Position numbers and translations under genes: made by a program | The notes under the pieces: model-generated | The model's input: only the letters and a program-made list of their open reading frames with translations | The model's database searches: none | What the model was told of the DNA's origin: nothing | NCBI GenBank assembly: GCA_963989245.1 | Contig: OZ022345.1 | Span: 43,952,959 to 44,016,958 of the forward strand | Source of the DNA: Nansenia antarctica | Taxonomy: Eukaryota > Chordata > Actinopteri > Argentiniformes > Microstomatidae | Direction: 5' to 3' | DNA: 64,000 bases | Shown here: piece by piece, positions 19,301 through 31,961 of the stretch | Position numbering within the stretch: the first letter of the stretch is position 1 | Layout of the letters: every line of letters begins with the position of its first letter

Positions 19301-19972
19301 ACAGCGTGTGCTACAGCGTGCTGGCCAGCAAGGCCCTCAATGGACGCCTGTTTGAGATCTCACGACTCATTGTGTACCTCACACTGGTCAGTCACTGCTG
19401 CTAAATACCGTTATTATCTGCTCTAGGGTTCCGGTATCTTTTAACCTAAGAGACACATTTCCCCCATTTTGTGCCCACTTAACGGAAGGTACTGCCTGAA
19501 CCGGCCTGAGCTACTGACATTTCTGGTTCCCCCTCTCAGGTGTGTGAGATTGACGGGTACTGCATGAACTGGTCCGTCAACATGGTGCAGCAGGTGTGTG
19601 ATGTGTTCTCCTCCTCTGCTGACAAGTGGTCCTTCATCCAGGCCGTGGAAAACATGTTCAAAGACGTTGCCATGGAGATGTACGAGATTATGGTGTCTGG
19701 TGAGTTGTTATAGGCACTTAGACTATCGTATCAGATCAGGGTCCAGATTCCTTCAAGCTTTGTAGCACTAAAATAATCTTAAAGTTAAGGGCATATTATT
19801 TGGGAACACATTAATAGAAAAACAGTTAAAATAAGTAGACATATGCGGATTTCTAACTGTCAACGATCTTGTCACAGATAACGATCAAGAAGACTTCTTC
19901 CAGAGACAGATCCAGAGACAGATCTCCAGCCTCCTCTTCGCCAGTGGTCAGCTCCACAGTGTGATTTTCTAG
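16385..19972 (+). CDS. fbxo47: F-box only protein 47, tandem copy 1
   Basis: Ten coding exons join in phase: 16385-16559, 16760-16912, 17168-17244, 17410-17487, 17573-17681, 17792-17965, 18163-18303, 19244-19386, 19540-19699 and 19878-19972 (TAG). They give 434 residues, against about 450 for mammalian FBXO47. The F-box spans about residues 40-75 (FFERLAPEVFEMILDRLS, then ISVLSMVSKAISRHI). Conserved family blocks include LLFKRCTLLLPTKDRL, AGWEELECHRVFNFLC, FWLTRILKPWPIVSQARLL and ARLLFLCGNSVCYSVLASKA. The protein is an SCF-type substrate adaptor; in mouse it acts in meiotic prophase. A non-coding first exon probably ends near 16073. The C-terminus is altered relative to the orphan exon at 14387 and stops early at VIF. 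Confidence 0.93.
18539..19107. mobile_element. MITE in intron 7 of FBXO47 copy 1
   Basis: The left end AGCCTGGTACACATATAAGG mirrors the right end, which ends CTTTATGTGTGTACCGGGCT, over about 25 bp with a few mismatches. The interior is non-coding. It is followed by a SINE/LINE-type tail (GTCGCTTTGGATAAAGGCG) at about 19130-19160. Most of the 940-bp intron is this element. Confidence 0.6.
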
Positions 19973-19999
19973 TCTACATGTTCCTCACAAAAGAGTGAG

Positions 20000-21115
20000 A
20001 TCGAGGAGAGTCTATATCTATATATTTACAGTATACGTCTGTGTAAACTACTCTTCTCGATAGAGGTGTTCAACTTGTATTGTATTATGGTTATGTATTG
20101 ATTATACTGTTGTTTCTGTATGAAATATAAAAACACATTTGCAGTATAAAGAGTTTATTCTGAATTGTCAATTATGTTAAAAGACAGACCAATATACCAT
20201 TTATTAGAAGTTTAAAGCAAGTCTCTGAGGCTACGTAAGTGGTCAGTCCTTTTGGTGATACAATAGAAACAATGCAATAGAAACAATGGAAATTGATGCC
20301 ATTTTAACACATTTGCCAATACAGAAGCTGACTGATTTAATATGAATAAATATCACAGCATATTTCATGGCATAAAAAACAAGCAGTGACAAATACAATT
20401 GAGAAAATGTTTGAGAAGGTAGAACTGTTTTCAACAGAATACATACAGTATATACAGGCCATGCCCACATTTGAAAGCACACTTAAGTGATTTTACCAAT
20501 GAATTCAATGCTGTGACCATGTTCACAATGGTCCATGTTCACAGTAGTTGCTCAGCAGAACTTGACATCACACCTGGGGAATTGGCGTAGAAGGGAACAA
20601 CTTAACTACCATGCACCAGATATGTACTGTAAATACAACACCAATGAACACTTCCCCTCTCAAAAAACACAGAATGAACACGAGTGGTACCCTATGTACT
20701 ACCTTATTGTATATACTTGCTAGATACTGTATGTAGTTATTGGATGTCCACGAGGCATCATTTGCATTATCATCAATTAGCCGATCACAAATGTTAACAA
20801 TGAATATCTCCTGAAGACAGATGGATAGCCTGGGTAAATTAGGCTGTAAACCAACATATCGATCTATAGTAGTCTAATTGCCTAGATATACAATAGATGA
20901 CAGATATTATTTCATACAAGTCACACTCTCTCACCTTAAGGCTACAGCATTAATTTACATTAAACTATTGTCAGAAGTTGACGAAATGACTTCAGTTGTG
21001 AATGAGATTCAACAGCAAATAAAGAGTCGAATATTATTATTATTATTTGTGATGTTTACTTTTGGAGCGAGATGATGCGGCGCGAGCTGATCGTATTTCG
21101 CGGTAGCGCTCCTTG
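20000..21115. other. Intergenic spacer between FBXO47 copies
   Basis: 3' flank of copy 1 with an AT-rich, non-coding spacer. It is similar to 14770-15857 and identical to the matching part after copy 2 up to about 26006. No separate gene is seen. Confidence 0.6.
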
Positions 21116-21253
21116 GGTGCGTTCGTACATTTGCTCTGAGAGCGCCGGAACGCACACTGGGTTCAACGTCATAAAAGGACCAAGTAATTTGATTGGACAA
21201 CAGGCATTCCATGAGTGCTGATCAGATTTCCAGAGCGTAATTACGAACGCACC
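21116..21253. mobile_element. 138-bp MITE upstream of FBXO47 copy 2
   Basis: Identical to the element at 15858-15995, shifted by 5,258 bp, and therefore copied with the tandem duplication instead of inserted separately. Confidence 0.7.
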
Positions 21254-21642
21254 CCTTGTTGTTCAGCGAGTGTCCTCGCGAGGGAGCAGGAACTGTGCAG
21301 CACACAAGCTCAATAGCGGCTCGCCGGCTGAGGTAAAACTGTTTGTGACTTTAGTTTAGATATATTATAGTATATATATTCTATTGTCTCATGTCAGTGG
21401 TGTCAATATTTAACAGAACACATAACAGCATGTGAAGGAGCATTTAAAGCTCAGTAAGGCAACAATTTCAAAGGTTTATTGACAAGTGCCATTCTCCTCA
21501 GATAGGTAAGGCTTACGGTGTACTTACTCTAGCTAGCAACTTTTCAGTTTGTGGCTAACCACCAAGTTTAACTAACTAGCTATTTCCTTTCGCTTCTAGA
21601 TTATTTGTGGGACAATAAAGGCTTGACAGTATTCCAGTTATT

Positions 21643-24600
21643 ATGGCGAAAGTGACAAGGAAACTCACGGTGACCCACAAGTATCACCGCAGACGCCGGC
21701 CGTATCCTGTCAGGACCATGACCACCCGCAGTCAGAGTCGTCAGGTTCGGGCCAGCGACTGTTTCTTTGAGCGGCTGGCCCCCGAGGTCTTTGAGATGAT
21801 CCTGGACAGACTCTCTGGTGGGTTCTGTTTGCTTTGGACATTTTTCAGGATGGGTGAATTATGATTATTTAGATGAGACATATCTATGAGGCTGAACTAT
21901 TCTGATTGAAGCTGTTACCAGGGGCAGGGTACTAAATTGCATAAATATATAGCTCCAATGACGTGCATCTGAATTAATGAGATGTTTCTCCCTGCCTCAT
22001 TGTTTGTTGTGGTAAAGTGTTGCAGATCAGTGTGTTGAGCATGGTGTCCAAGGCCATCAGTCGCCACATCATGGGCTATGTCTCCACTCAGACCTGGAGG
22101 AAGAGGAACATCGTACAGGGGTGTCATCACTCCACCGAGGTGTCCTCACTAGAACACTACACATCGCTGGGTGAGAGGCTCCTCAACAGCTTTATTTGAT
22201 TAATTTACCTTTATTTTACTTAGTTGGTTGGCCAAGAACACACATGTTTATAATAAACTAATATTCAGAGCCACATTATTTCTGCTGTAATTCTTTATCA
22301 GGGAGATAGACCAAAGTATTATTTCTATCTCCTTTCATAGGGGTTCCGATGAGGAAAGCAAGTGGTCCTGGTTGGCAAATATAGTCACAATGTTACATTC
22401 TTGTTGTTTTTGCTCATTGTTTCAGGTTTATTGTTCAAGAGATGTACCCTCTTGCTGCCAACAAAGGATAGGCTAACGTTCATATATAGCAAGTTTTCAC
22501 AGGTAAGACAGAGAGGTGAGGGAGGACAGATGAGGCAATGTTTAGCTGTGTGTGCTCTACAAACATTCTCACATTTCTAAACAAACCAAACAGTTGACAA
22601 CATTGAATAGATTGTTATTTTCTAGTTAACCTTACTTAGACTAACACAGTTGTTACCTCCCACTCAGGTTCCTTGCTTCATGATGGAAGAGTGCATTAAA
22701 TCAGTGCAATGCCAAGGCCTCTCCAGCTATGGAGCGTTTCTACAGGTGAGAGCCTAGTTACAAAGAACATCAGACAATTTAATATCAAAGGCTGAATCCT
22801 GTATTGAGATGGTTAATGTTTGACTGACAGACATTGATAGCCGGCTGGGAGGAGCTGGAGTGTCACAGAGTTTTCAACTTCCTGTGCGACTTCACAAATC
22901 TACCCCAGAAAATCATGTCAGTGGTCACAGGAAAGCCAGGTGAGTGTCTGTCCCTATAAGAGAGAGAGAGAGAGAGAGAAACAAATAGAAAGGCTAATTG
23001 AAAGAGTGTGAGAGACGTGAGTGATCCGTATGTCTTTTTTCTCCCTCAGGTTCATGTCAGCTGTTGGAGCAACAGATCCGTCTGTTCTGCAGACAGGTTC
23101 TGTTGGACCCCTGGAAGAACAGCAAGGACACTCTGTTCTGGCTGACCCGCATCCTGAAACCCTGGCCCATTGTCAGCCAAGCCCGGCTGCTGTTCATCCT
23201 CTACGGACCACTGCTACCAGACGGTGAGAGGGACAACATGGGCCTTCTCGGTTTCTACCTTAAAAAAACTGGTTGCACTTTTGTACAGTATATAAATCAC
23301 TTGTTAGTAATTACATGGTGAAATTCTAATGTTAATAATAACAAATGAAATGCTTGTTTTTTGGTTGGCCAGAGTTGCAAGGCAAAGTGTATGTGTAGTG
23401 TAAGGGAATGTTCTTTCCAGGTTCGCTAGACTGGCAGGAGCAGCGGCGTGCTGGGGTGGCCCAGTCCGACCTGGCCAAGGCTCTCATCCTGCTACACAGC
23501 GACCTGGAAGCCAAAGATTTGACCTTCGACACCATAATGGCCATCCTGGAGGAGCTCATAGGTAACTTCAGTAGCCCAGAGGACTTGGCAACTTTGAATG
23601 ATTATATTTTACACACCCAGGAATGGTAGACAAACCTTTTACACTCTTTTTTCTGTATACTGTATATACTGTATGTCTGGTCAGTCCACACGTACAGTAT
23701 GTACCATTACCATAGGATTATAGATTTCACTAAGCAAATGGTGAGTGCACCATCATGTGCGATGATGACTGATGTATAGATGATTCACTTACCTTAAGCC
23801 TGGTACACATATAAGGATTTTCTGATTATCTGAGAGAGACCCCACACATGAAGATAAAAAATCATGGATTGAACAATCTTGATCGTATTGTGTGTGGTGT
23901 GCTCCAATATACAACCACATGCATAAAGATCTGTCCTCCGACAGTCTGGAGTCTCGCGTGAACAGGGTAGTAGTACCCTGACTGACCTGTAGAGGCAGCC
24001 ATGTGCTACAGGGAAAATAAAGTGCAGAAGAACGAAAAGAAGAAGACGCGTCAGTCAGCTGGCTTCTTGATTGGCTACATTCCATTCCACGTCACAATCG
24101 GACTTGGGAGTTGTCCGTTTTGACCACAGACAAGAAGACTTTTGATCGTAAATATTGAACACGTCTAATATTTACGATCGTCGGCCCCGACCATTTACCG
24201 AGCAGATTGTCGGGAGAAATTGACTTTTAACACACCTCACACCACAGGATAATCTTGTAGGATAATCTTTAGAGCCATCCGATAATCGGGCGTTTGCTGT
24301 CCTTGGTCGGAAGGGGGGAAATTGGGCCAAAATCGGCCAGATTATCTTTATGTGTGTACCGGGCTGCGATAAATGTACTGCGCTTGTAAGTCGCTTTGGA
24401 TAAAGGCGTCTGCTAAATGTCAAAAATGTTAATGTAAAGTGTGAATGCTGTGTGTATGAATGACAGTTGTTTTGTTTTGTGCTGGTTCTGTTGGCCTCCA
24501 GTCCTTCCCCAGGCATGGCACATGGAGAATGTGGCTCGTCTGTTGTTCCTGTGTGGGAACAGCGTGTGCTACAGCGTGCTGGCCAGCAAGGCCCTCAATG

Positions 24601-25230
24601 GACGCCTGTTTGAGATCTCACGACTCATTGTGTACCTCACACTGGTCAGTCACTGCTGCTAAATACCGTTATTATCTGCTCTAGGGTTCCGGTATCTTTT
24701 AACCTAAGAGACACATTTCCCCCATTTTGTGCCCACTTAACGGAAGGTACTGCCTGAACCGGCCTGAGCTACTGACATTTCTGGTTCCCCCTCTCAGGTG
24801 TGTGAGATTGACGGGTACTGCATGAACTGGTCCGTCAACATGGTGCAGCAGGTGTGTGATGTGTTCTCCTCCTCTGCTGACAAGTGGTCCTTCATCCAGG
24901 CCGTGGAAAACATGTTCAAAGACGTTGCCATGGAGATGTACGAGATTATGGTGTCTGGTGAGTTGTTATAGGCACTTAGACTATCGTATCAGATCAGGGT
25001 CCAGATTCCTTCAAGCTTTGTAGCACTAAAATAATCTTAAAGTTAAGGGCATATTATTTGGGAACACATTAATAGAAAAACAGTTAAAATAAGTAGACAT
25101 ATGCGGATTTCTAACTGTCAACGATCTTGTCACAGATAACGATCAAGAAGACTTCTTCCAGAGACAGATCCAGAGACAGATCTCCAGCCTCCTCTTCGCC
25201 AGTGGTCAGCTCCACAGTGTGATTTTCTAG
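21643..25230 (+). CDS. fbxo47: F-box only protein 47, tandem copy 2
   Basis: Exon structure is the same as copy 1 with every coordinate shifted by 5,258: 21643-21817, 22018-22170, 22426-22502, 22668-22745, 22831-22939, 23050-23223, 23421-23561, 24502-24644, 24798-24957 and 25136-25230. The encoded 434-residue protein appears identical to copy 1, and introns match too, including the (GA)n tract near 22960 and the intron 7 MITE. Both copies keep the F-box and full reading frame, so both could be functional. Alternatively, one may be an assembly duplicate of the other. Confidence 0.9.
23797..24365. mobile_element. MITE in intron 7 of FBXO47 copy 2
   Basis: Same element as at 18539-19107, carried by the tandem duplication (offset 5,258). 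Confidence 0.6.
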
Positions 25231-26006
25231 TCTACATGTTCCTCACAAAAGAGTGAGATCGAGGAGAGTCTATATCTATATATTTACAGTATACGTCTGT
25301 GTAAACTACTCTTCTCGATAGAGGTGTTCAACTTGTATTGTATTATGGTTATGTATTGATTATACTGTTGTTTCTGTATGAAATATAAAAACACATTTGC
25401 AGTATAAAGAGTTTATTCTGAATTGTCAATTATGTTAAAAGACAGACCAATATACCATTTATTAGAAGTTTAAAGCAAGTCTCTGAGGCTACGTAAGTGG
25501 TCAGTCCTTTTGGTGATACAATAGAAACAATGCAATAGAAACAATGGAAATTGATGCCATTTTAACACATTTGCCAATACAGAAGCTGACTGATTTAATA
25601 TGAATAAATATCACAGCATATTTCATGGCATAAAAAACAAGCAGTGACAAATACAATTGAGAAAATGTTTGAGAAGGTAGAACTGTTTTCAACAGAATAC
25701 ATACAGTATATACAGGCCATGCCCACATTTGAAAGCACACTTAAGTGATTTTACCAATGAATTCAATGCTGTGACCATGTTCACAATGGTCCATGTTCAC
25801 AGTAGTTGCTCAGCAGAACTTGACATCACACCTGGGGAATTGGCGTAGAAGGGAACAACTTAACTACCATGCACCAGATATGTACTGTAAATACAACACC
25901 AATGAACACTTCCCCTCTCAAAAAACACAGAATGAACACGAGTGGTACCCTATGTACTACCTTATTGTATATACTTGCTAGATACTGTATGTAGTTATTG
26001 GATGTC

Positions 26007-26680
26007 CAAGAGGCTACCTGTAACTGGTATAAGGCCTATGTAATGTGAAGTCTGGCTGCCATTCCTCCAGAACAAGCACAGTCAGGCGAGCGATACTGCA
26101 ATTGCCATGGTCCCTTTCTCCATGACTATCTTCCATCCTAAGATGTCATAGCTTCATTGTTTTAAAATGATCTGGGAGATTAAAGCGAAGAGAAGAAAGA
26201 TCATCATGAACTCAATTAGTTTAGCAGCTCACACTACCTTCTACATCACTTTGTTTTACCTATCATAGTAGGATCTGACCATGCAACTACTCAACCAAAC
26301 ATCAAGACAGGTATAGATTAAGAATAGGAGAGTTGTTTTTGTCTACCATCCTTACTACCCATGTGTCAATGTCAATTACACAGATCCGATCCACGGTTTT
26401 AGAGTAAAGTAATATTTCCCTCCCCTATTCTTAACCCATCCACAACATCATTCTCTAGTTAGTACTACTGGACAACACTACACAGTTCTATTTACTGTGA
26501 TACTTACTGTGCAATTTGTTCTAGGGGTAAAGTGAAAAACACAATGCTTCAATAGTGGTGGCAGAATTAATCCGAAAACAAATACAATTTACAAATACAA
26601 TTTTAACTAACCTTTTGCACACTCATCCACCCACCCACCCACCCACCCACCCTCACACACACACACACACACACACACAC

Positions 26681-26755
<75 letters not shown>

Positions 26756-27100
26756 GTTGTACCTTGTAGCCACTCCACCCCCTCCTGTAGTCCCTCTCCT
26801 TTCACAGCATCACTGGCACTGAATCAGAGGGACAGGGTTTATCAAAGGACAGACAGATGGATAGATAGAAGGAGAGAAAGATGGATGCACACTGCAGTTA
26901 TGGTAAACATTGTCCTTGAAATGGAATTGACCCCAGATCTATAGCTGATTTACGTGCAGTATATCCAATCATGTACCATGATTGTACCATGTACCATGTT
27001 TGACCTGACCTAGCAGGAAAAAATCCCTGATCCTGAGACAGCTGGAGAAAATCTATATAAATTAGTAGAGAGAAATCCCAACTCAATGTTTCTCACAGCA
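26007..27100. other. Intergenic region with (CA)n microsatellite
   Basis: No exon-like structure was recognised. A (CCCA)n/(CA)n tract lies at 26625-26752 and generates a spurious Thr/His-rich open frame. Confidence 0.6.
26625..26752. repeat. (CCCA)n then (CA)n microsatellite
   Basis: CCCACCCACCCA repeats pass into long CA dinucleotide runs with a few interruptions, about 128 bp in all. Confidence 0.95.
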
Positions 27101-27117
27101 GTGGATGAGAAAGAAAT

Positions 27118-27465
27118 ATGGATATTGTAAAACAATGTAAGAACAAAAAGTCTACTGACTTTAATGACATTGATATTACAGTAGTGAAAAACGTTATTGA
27201 TGGAATTTCTAAACCATTAACATACATCTGTAACTTATCATTCCAAACCGGTTTATTTCCAGATCAAATGAAAATAGCATTTGTCATACCTCTGTATACA
27301 ACTGGGACAATAACTACAAAAGTTCAATATATTCTCCAAAAAAGAACAATACGGATAATTCACAATGTCGGATATCTGGAACACACTAACCCCATTATTC
27401 TTACAGTCAAAATTACTAAAATGTACAGATATTGTTACATACCAAACAGCACAATTAATGTTTAA
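27118..27465 (+). mobile_element. Non-LTR reverse-transcriptase fragment
   Basis: The frame encodes KNKKSTDFNDIDITVVKNV and SFQTGLFPDQMKIAFVIPLY, the start of a jockey-type RT domain. It then jumps to VQYILQKRTIRIIHNVGY, a C-terminal part, indicating a large internal deletion. Confidence 0.7.
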
Positions 27466-27905
27466 AGCTTGCGTAGAGGTGGTGGGGCCAGTCGGCCAGC
27501 AGAGGTGGAGGAGTGGAGTGAACGGGCTGAAGTTTGAGGGGTGACCATTGCTTGCAGGTAGGCAGGGGCTGTCCCTTTTGCTGCCTGGTAGGCAAGCACC
27601 AGGGTCTTGAATCTGATGCGAGCTGCTATCGGGGTCCAGTGCAGGGGGGGAAGGAGGGGGGTAACATGAGAAAATTCTGCAGCAGCATTCTGGATGAGCT
27701 GCAGAGGTCTGATGGCGGAAGCGGGGAGCCCAGCCAGGAGTGCGTTGAAGTAGTCAAGGCGGAAGATGACCAGTGACTGGGTCAAGAGTTGCGCTGCTTC
27801 TCTGGTGAAGAATGGTCGTATCCTTCTGATGTTGTAAAGGAAGAATCTGCAGGAGCGGATGACTCTCAGTATCCCCCACCCCACCCTGGGATACAACGAC
27901 TTGCA
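27466..27905 (-). mobile_element. L2-type LINE RT C-terminal fragment
   Basis: The minus strand encodes RLDYFNALLAGLPASAIRPL, LQLIQNAAAEFSHVTPLLP and LHWTPIAARIRFKTLVLAYQ, the conserved thumb/C-terminal region of fish L2 elements. It is truncated at both ends. Confidence 0.75.
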
Positions 27906-28340
27906 GTACCCCCGCCCCCTCGGACACTGTGAACAATCCAATTTAGTCTTTGCACTACTGCTGGTTGCACGTCCCTGGTCAATGTGAACACTCTTTAACC
28001 TTTGCACTACTGATGTTTACAATATTACCTTTGCACATACTGTATATTGCACATTGCACATACCTCTTTGATATAGCCTCTTTTATACATCTGTAACAAT
28101 ACATACTGTACATAAGCTACCTTAACTTTACATAGCTCATAACTGTATACCTCTAAAGTTTAAGTCTAAACTACAAGCCTTACTGTACCTATCACTGTCA
28201 TTGTCATGTTTTTATTATCATGTTTTTTTTTTATATCAGACTCTTATATCACTATTTGCACTTCTGGTTAGATGCTAAACTGCATTTCGTTGTCTAGTAA
28301 TTGTACTCTGCAATGACAATAACGTTTAATCTTGTCTAAT
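27906..28340 (+). mobile_element. L2-type LINE 3' UTR
   Basis: Text rich in TTTGCAC and GCACATAC ends with GCATTTCGTTGTCTAGTAAT and CAATGACAATAACG, the same terminal structure as the LINE 3' end at 13650-13909. Confidence 0.55.
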
Positions 28341-28599
28341 CTGATGGGAGGCTGGTGGATTACAGTCAAACAGAGCCATTTGGTCCCTTGAACGGAACTC
28401 AATTCACTGAATTGCGTGACATGAAAGACCTAAATCCCCAAAATGTGAACGTTAACTTTCTTCAGATCCATAGGCTACTCACTTGGTATACTATCATTAC
28501 AATGAAGTCTGATGGGTACTGAAGACCCATCACTCCACGCTACATCTTGACTGTCCCTCCTAAAGACCTCTTCACTCCCCACTATCCTCTTGTACAGTT

Positions 28600-28745
28600 C
28601 CTCTACTGCATAATCTGCATTTGCTCTATGATCTATTCTATAATTTTGTAACCATGTACTTGTACTGGTGAGCTATCTTGGCCAGGTCTGACTCAAAAAC
28701 GAGATTTTAGGGACTTCCTGGTTAAATAAAGGTTAAATTAATAAA
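28600..28745 (+). mobile_element. LINE 3' tail
   Basis: Contains CTTGGCCAGGTCTGACTC and GACTTCCTGGTTAAATAAAG and ends in an (ATTAA)-like tail. It is the plus-strand counterpart of the tails at 9827-9990 and 38521-38600. Confidence 0.5.
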
Positions 28746-29240
28746 TTAATTTAAAAAGGTAATCCTTCCTTCTTCTAGCATAGTGACTGCCAATGGCACC
28801 TGGTCCGAGCTAGGATTTATTCTTATGATGACTGATGTGATTCACTTACTTTAAACAAATGTACCACTTTGGATAATGTCAAAACATTATATTAAATTAA
28901 AATTAAATTAGGTAATGCTCTTTCTGTTCTTCTGAAGTTATGAATGAATGTACCGGTAGTTCGATTATGGTCTTTTGTTTCATTAGGTTTGGTTTTCATA
29001 ACAAAAACAACATGCATCACACCTGATATATAGAGACCAGGTAGTAATTTGAATATAATGTTTATTAATAAGTAATTTTAATCCCCACTTTGTGGTTACA
29101 ATGGCATGAATTGATTATTTGAGAATTATTTCATAAGATCATGCTGGCAAATTAGGGGCAAATCAACATTCTTTACATCAACACTGTTACTTTGAATTTC
29201 AAAGAGGACATGTAGATGTTCCACTACTGAATGGTTATGC
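28746..29240. other. 3' flank of the ependymin gene
   Basis: AT-rich, includes the probable 3' UTR of ependymin. No gene recognised. Confidence 0.5.
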
Positions 29241-30649
29241 TCAGTCGCAGTAATAAGGAGGGACGAAGACGTTGGGATTCTCAATTCCATGCACAATATC
29301 GTAGAAACTGGGAATAGAAAAGAAAGGGGTCACATTAGAGTTCTCTACTGGAGGATTAAGGAATGTCGACATCTGGGATCCTGAGGCAGCATTTCTCTAT
29401 CATAATCAGGGTCTGGATCTAACTGGAGATATGATTGATGATGAGACAACATGAATTGCAATTTTAAGCATTACATATAGTATACCACTAACCTGCTGAA
29501 GATTTCGCCTCCTTTCTCAACTTTGAACATGGTGGCAATGGGTATACATCCCTTGGCAGTGAAAGTCATGAAGTAGCTTGCTGTGAAGAGAGCATACATC
29601 AGACTATCAGTCATGATAGTCTCTATGCCAGGGGAGCTTGACTGGGAATGGTGATCATGATAGGTGAGAAGCTTGTATGATATTGGAAAACATTAGGTAT
29701 TTTTTCTTAGACTACCGGTACATAGATTACACATCAAGTAACTCACCCTTAAACCCAGGGAGTTGCAATCCAGTTCCAACCCAGTTGTTTACCAGCAGCC
29801 CTTCTCCACGAACAGAAGAGGTTCCAATGATCGCTTGTGAATGGAAGCGGGCATGCCAGGGAACCCCGACAGGGAACCGGACAGATGGAATGGGTCCTGA
29901 TTTACATTTCTTGGTATGGCGATTAATGTCATAAGCTATACCCTGAGGAAGGACAAGTACAACAGTTTAAAAGGACATGGTGTTAGAACTATTATGTTAT
30001 GTTATGTTAAACAGATTTTTACTGCACAAACATACAGTATCAGCTTTTGATACTCTTTTTTTTAAAGATGCATTTGTAATTAGAACGTTAAATAATGTTA
30101 CCTCGTTAAACAAAAACAGGGTTTCTCTCATGATGGAGACGCCATCAAGTGTCTCGACAGACCGGCGGTATTCCTTGTCTCCTTCCAATGCAAATCTTTC
30201 AATAGCATAATAATTCTCCTGCGGTATTGACTGTTACATGTGATAAGAAATGAATATACACATTATATCATTCTTGGGTTATTCGTAATTCCTATTTCTG
30301 CTTACATTTGAACATTACAGAGAATCTTTGACAAAATAATAGCCTCCCAGAAAATGACATACCACTGTCTGCATGCCCTCCATAGGACTTGGGGATTCTT
30401 CAATGTAAACAAAACAAAAAAGACACATTTGTTACATTGAATGAAGAAGCAACAAATAGAAGAAAGCAATTTGCTAGAGATGCAACCCGGTATTTCTCAT
30501 TAAAAGCATTTATGAAACAGTGAATTTACTATAGTTCTACCATTTAGTACTATACAATCTAATTCTCACTTACGGCAATGTTCAGGTCTTTGGGCCAAGC
30601 TACCAACAGCCAGACACAGGCTGATGGCCAACAGAATGCAGGCTTGCAT
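29241..30649 (-). CDS. epd: Ependymin (complete, six exons)
   Basis: Exons 30649-30574, 30397-30363, 30230-30102, 29942-29747, 29580-29493 and 29307-29241 (TGA) join in phase into 196 residues. The start ATG opens a signal peptide (MQACILLAISLCLAVGSLA). Ependymin hallmarks follow: EGMQTVSIPQENYY, IIGTSSVRGEGLLVNNW (the family GSSS-GEGLLV block), FTAKGCIPIATMFKVEK and the C-terminal NPNVFVPPYYC. Four family-type cysteines are present (in EHC, KKCKS, KGCIP and YYC). Ependymins are secreted, calcium-binding glycoproteins abundant in teleost cerebrospinal fluid. The length is slightly below the usual 210-220. Assignment is firm; which fish paralogue it is cannot be settled here. Confidence 0.93.
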
Positions 30650-30726
30650 GGTGTAGAGTAGAGTAGGTCTGATGAAGGTCTAACAGAAGCTTCTCTCAGT
30701 AGTGTGGCACATCAACGTCCAAGGTG

Positions 30727-30738
30727 GCCTTATATACA
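30727..30738 (-). promoter_or_regulatory. TATA box of the ependymin gene
   Basis: TATATAAGG on the minus strand lies about 80 bp upstream of the ependymin ATG at 30649, consistent with a short 5' UTR of about 50 nt. Confidence 0.6.
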
Positions 30739-30739
30739 C

Positions 30740-31961
30740 ACCTCACTACATCCTACATCCTACATCCTACCTCCTCTTCTACAACACCACAACTCCAGTT
30801 CCGCCAGGTCACACAGGTGGAGTGTTTTGTTTATAATTGTAGATACGTTAAGATAACATCTGTAGTGTTGTCAAAGTAACCTCTAAAGAAAGGTCAGGGT
30901 ATGAATCAGACCTTTTATTTCTTCTTGGTCCTGAGCCCCATATCCTCTTGTACATTGCAGGTAATGGTCATATGTGACAAGGTCTGGTGAAAAGATCCAC
31001 AAATGCCGCCAGTTCTCAAGTCGCGCAAATGACCACAATGCTTCTTATATAAATATATAATAATTTGTTTTCTGTTTTTCTTCATATTGCGAAAGTTTAA
31101 GTGTTGAAGAGTTCACTCAATATAACAAACAACAGTTTTAGGCATAGCCACACACTGTTTTATGTAATATACCTGTAATATACCTGTAGGCCTACAGATC
31201 TTTCTTTGGCTTTGGCTTCCATTGGCTTCCTTTGGTACCTGGCATGGAGGGGCTCTTCTGATGCATGTCTGTGTGATAGTGTGCATGATAAACAGCTATG
31301 ACCAAACATTTATTTAGTGTATTTCAACATCTATTGCCTAGACTGTAGGGAACAGTGTAACATGTGACATATTCATTATTTCTCTCACACAGAACATTCA
31401 TGTACAGGGGTCAAATCCCAAAGTTTTGTCTGTTATCAACAAGATTTTGTTTTGCTCAATTTGGAAGAAATCATAGAAAAAGCAGAACAGGAAATGTGTA
31501 TGAAACCGTACACCCAGGTCATATGAAAAGCAACGCATTTGACAGAGTGGATGTGAAAGCAGGAGTGACTTATCACAAAATCTCACTCAAGGATGGAAAC
31601 AGGAGGCGGAATACACTTGACCTTGATAGAATACCGTACTGTATTACTGACTGTATTAGCAAAAGAAGGTGGTAACAGTGACAGATATAATGAGAGAGAG
31701 AGAAAGAAAGAAAAAAAGAGCGATAGAGGGAGAGAAAGAGAAGGAGAGGGAGGGAGGGAAATGGGGGAGACAAAATAAACTATAAGTGTTTTACCTTTAT
31801 TAGGTTGCATGGTGAATGTTTGTGGTGTGAAAGCAGAGGAGTTCCATGGACATACCTGGGTCTAATAGTGGTGTGGAACATCCTCTTGAGGTCCGGTGCT
31901 TTGATACAGTGTTTGTTTGGAATGGTGTTAACACATAAGAATAACACATAACAGGGTCGCT
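30740..31961. other. Intergenic region upstream of ependymin
   Basis: No supported gene. A purine-rich (GA)-type tract occupies about 31690-31775. Short open frames at 31364-31675 show no recognisable domain. Confidence 0.5.

Larger units (their letters stand above)
15290..26006 (+). repeat. 5,258-bp tandem segmental duplication (two units plus 200 bp)
   Basis: Unit 1 (about 15290-20547) and unit 2 (about 20548-25805) match base for base wherever compared, including microsatellites. A third partial repeat of about 200 bp ends near 26006, where sequence diverges after GGATGTCCA. Each unit holds 3' flank, promoter region and one FBXO47 gene. Left of about 15290 the related orphan 3' region differs by scattered substitutions and indels, so an older duplication preceded this one. 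Confidence 0.9.
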
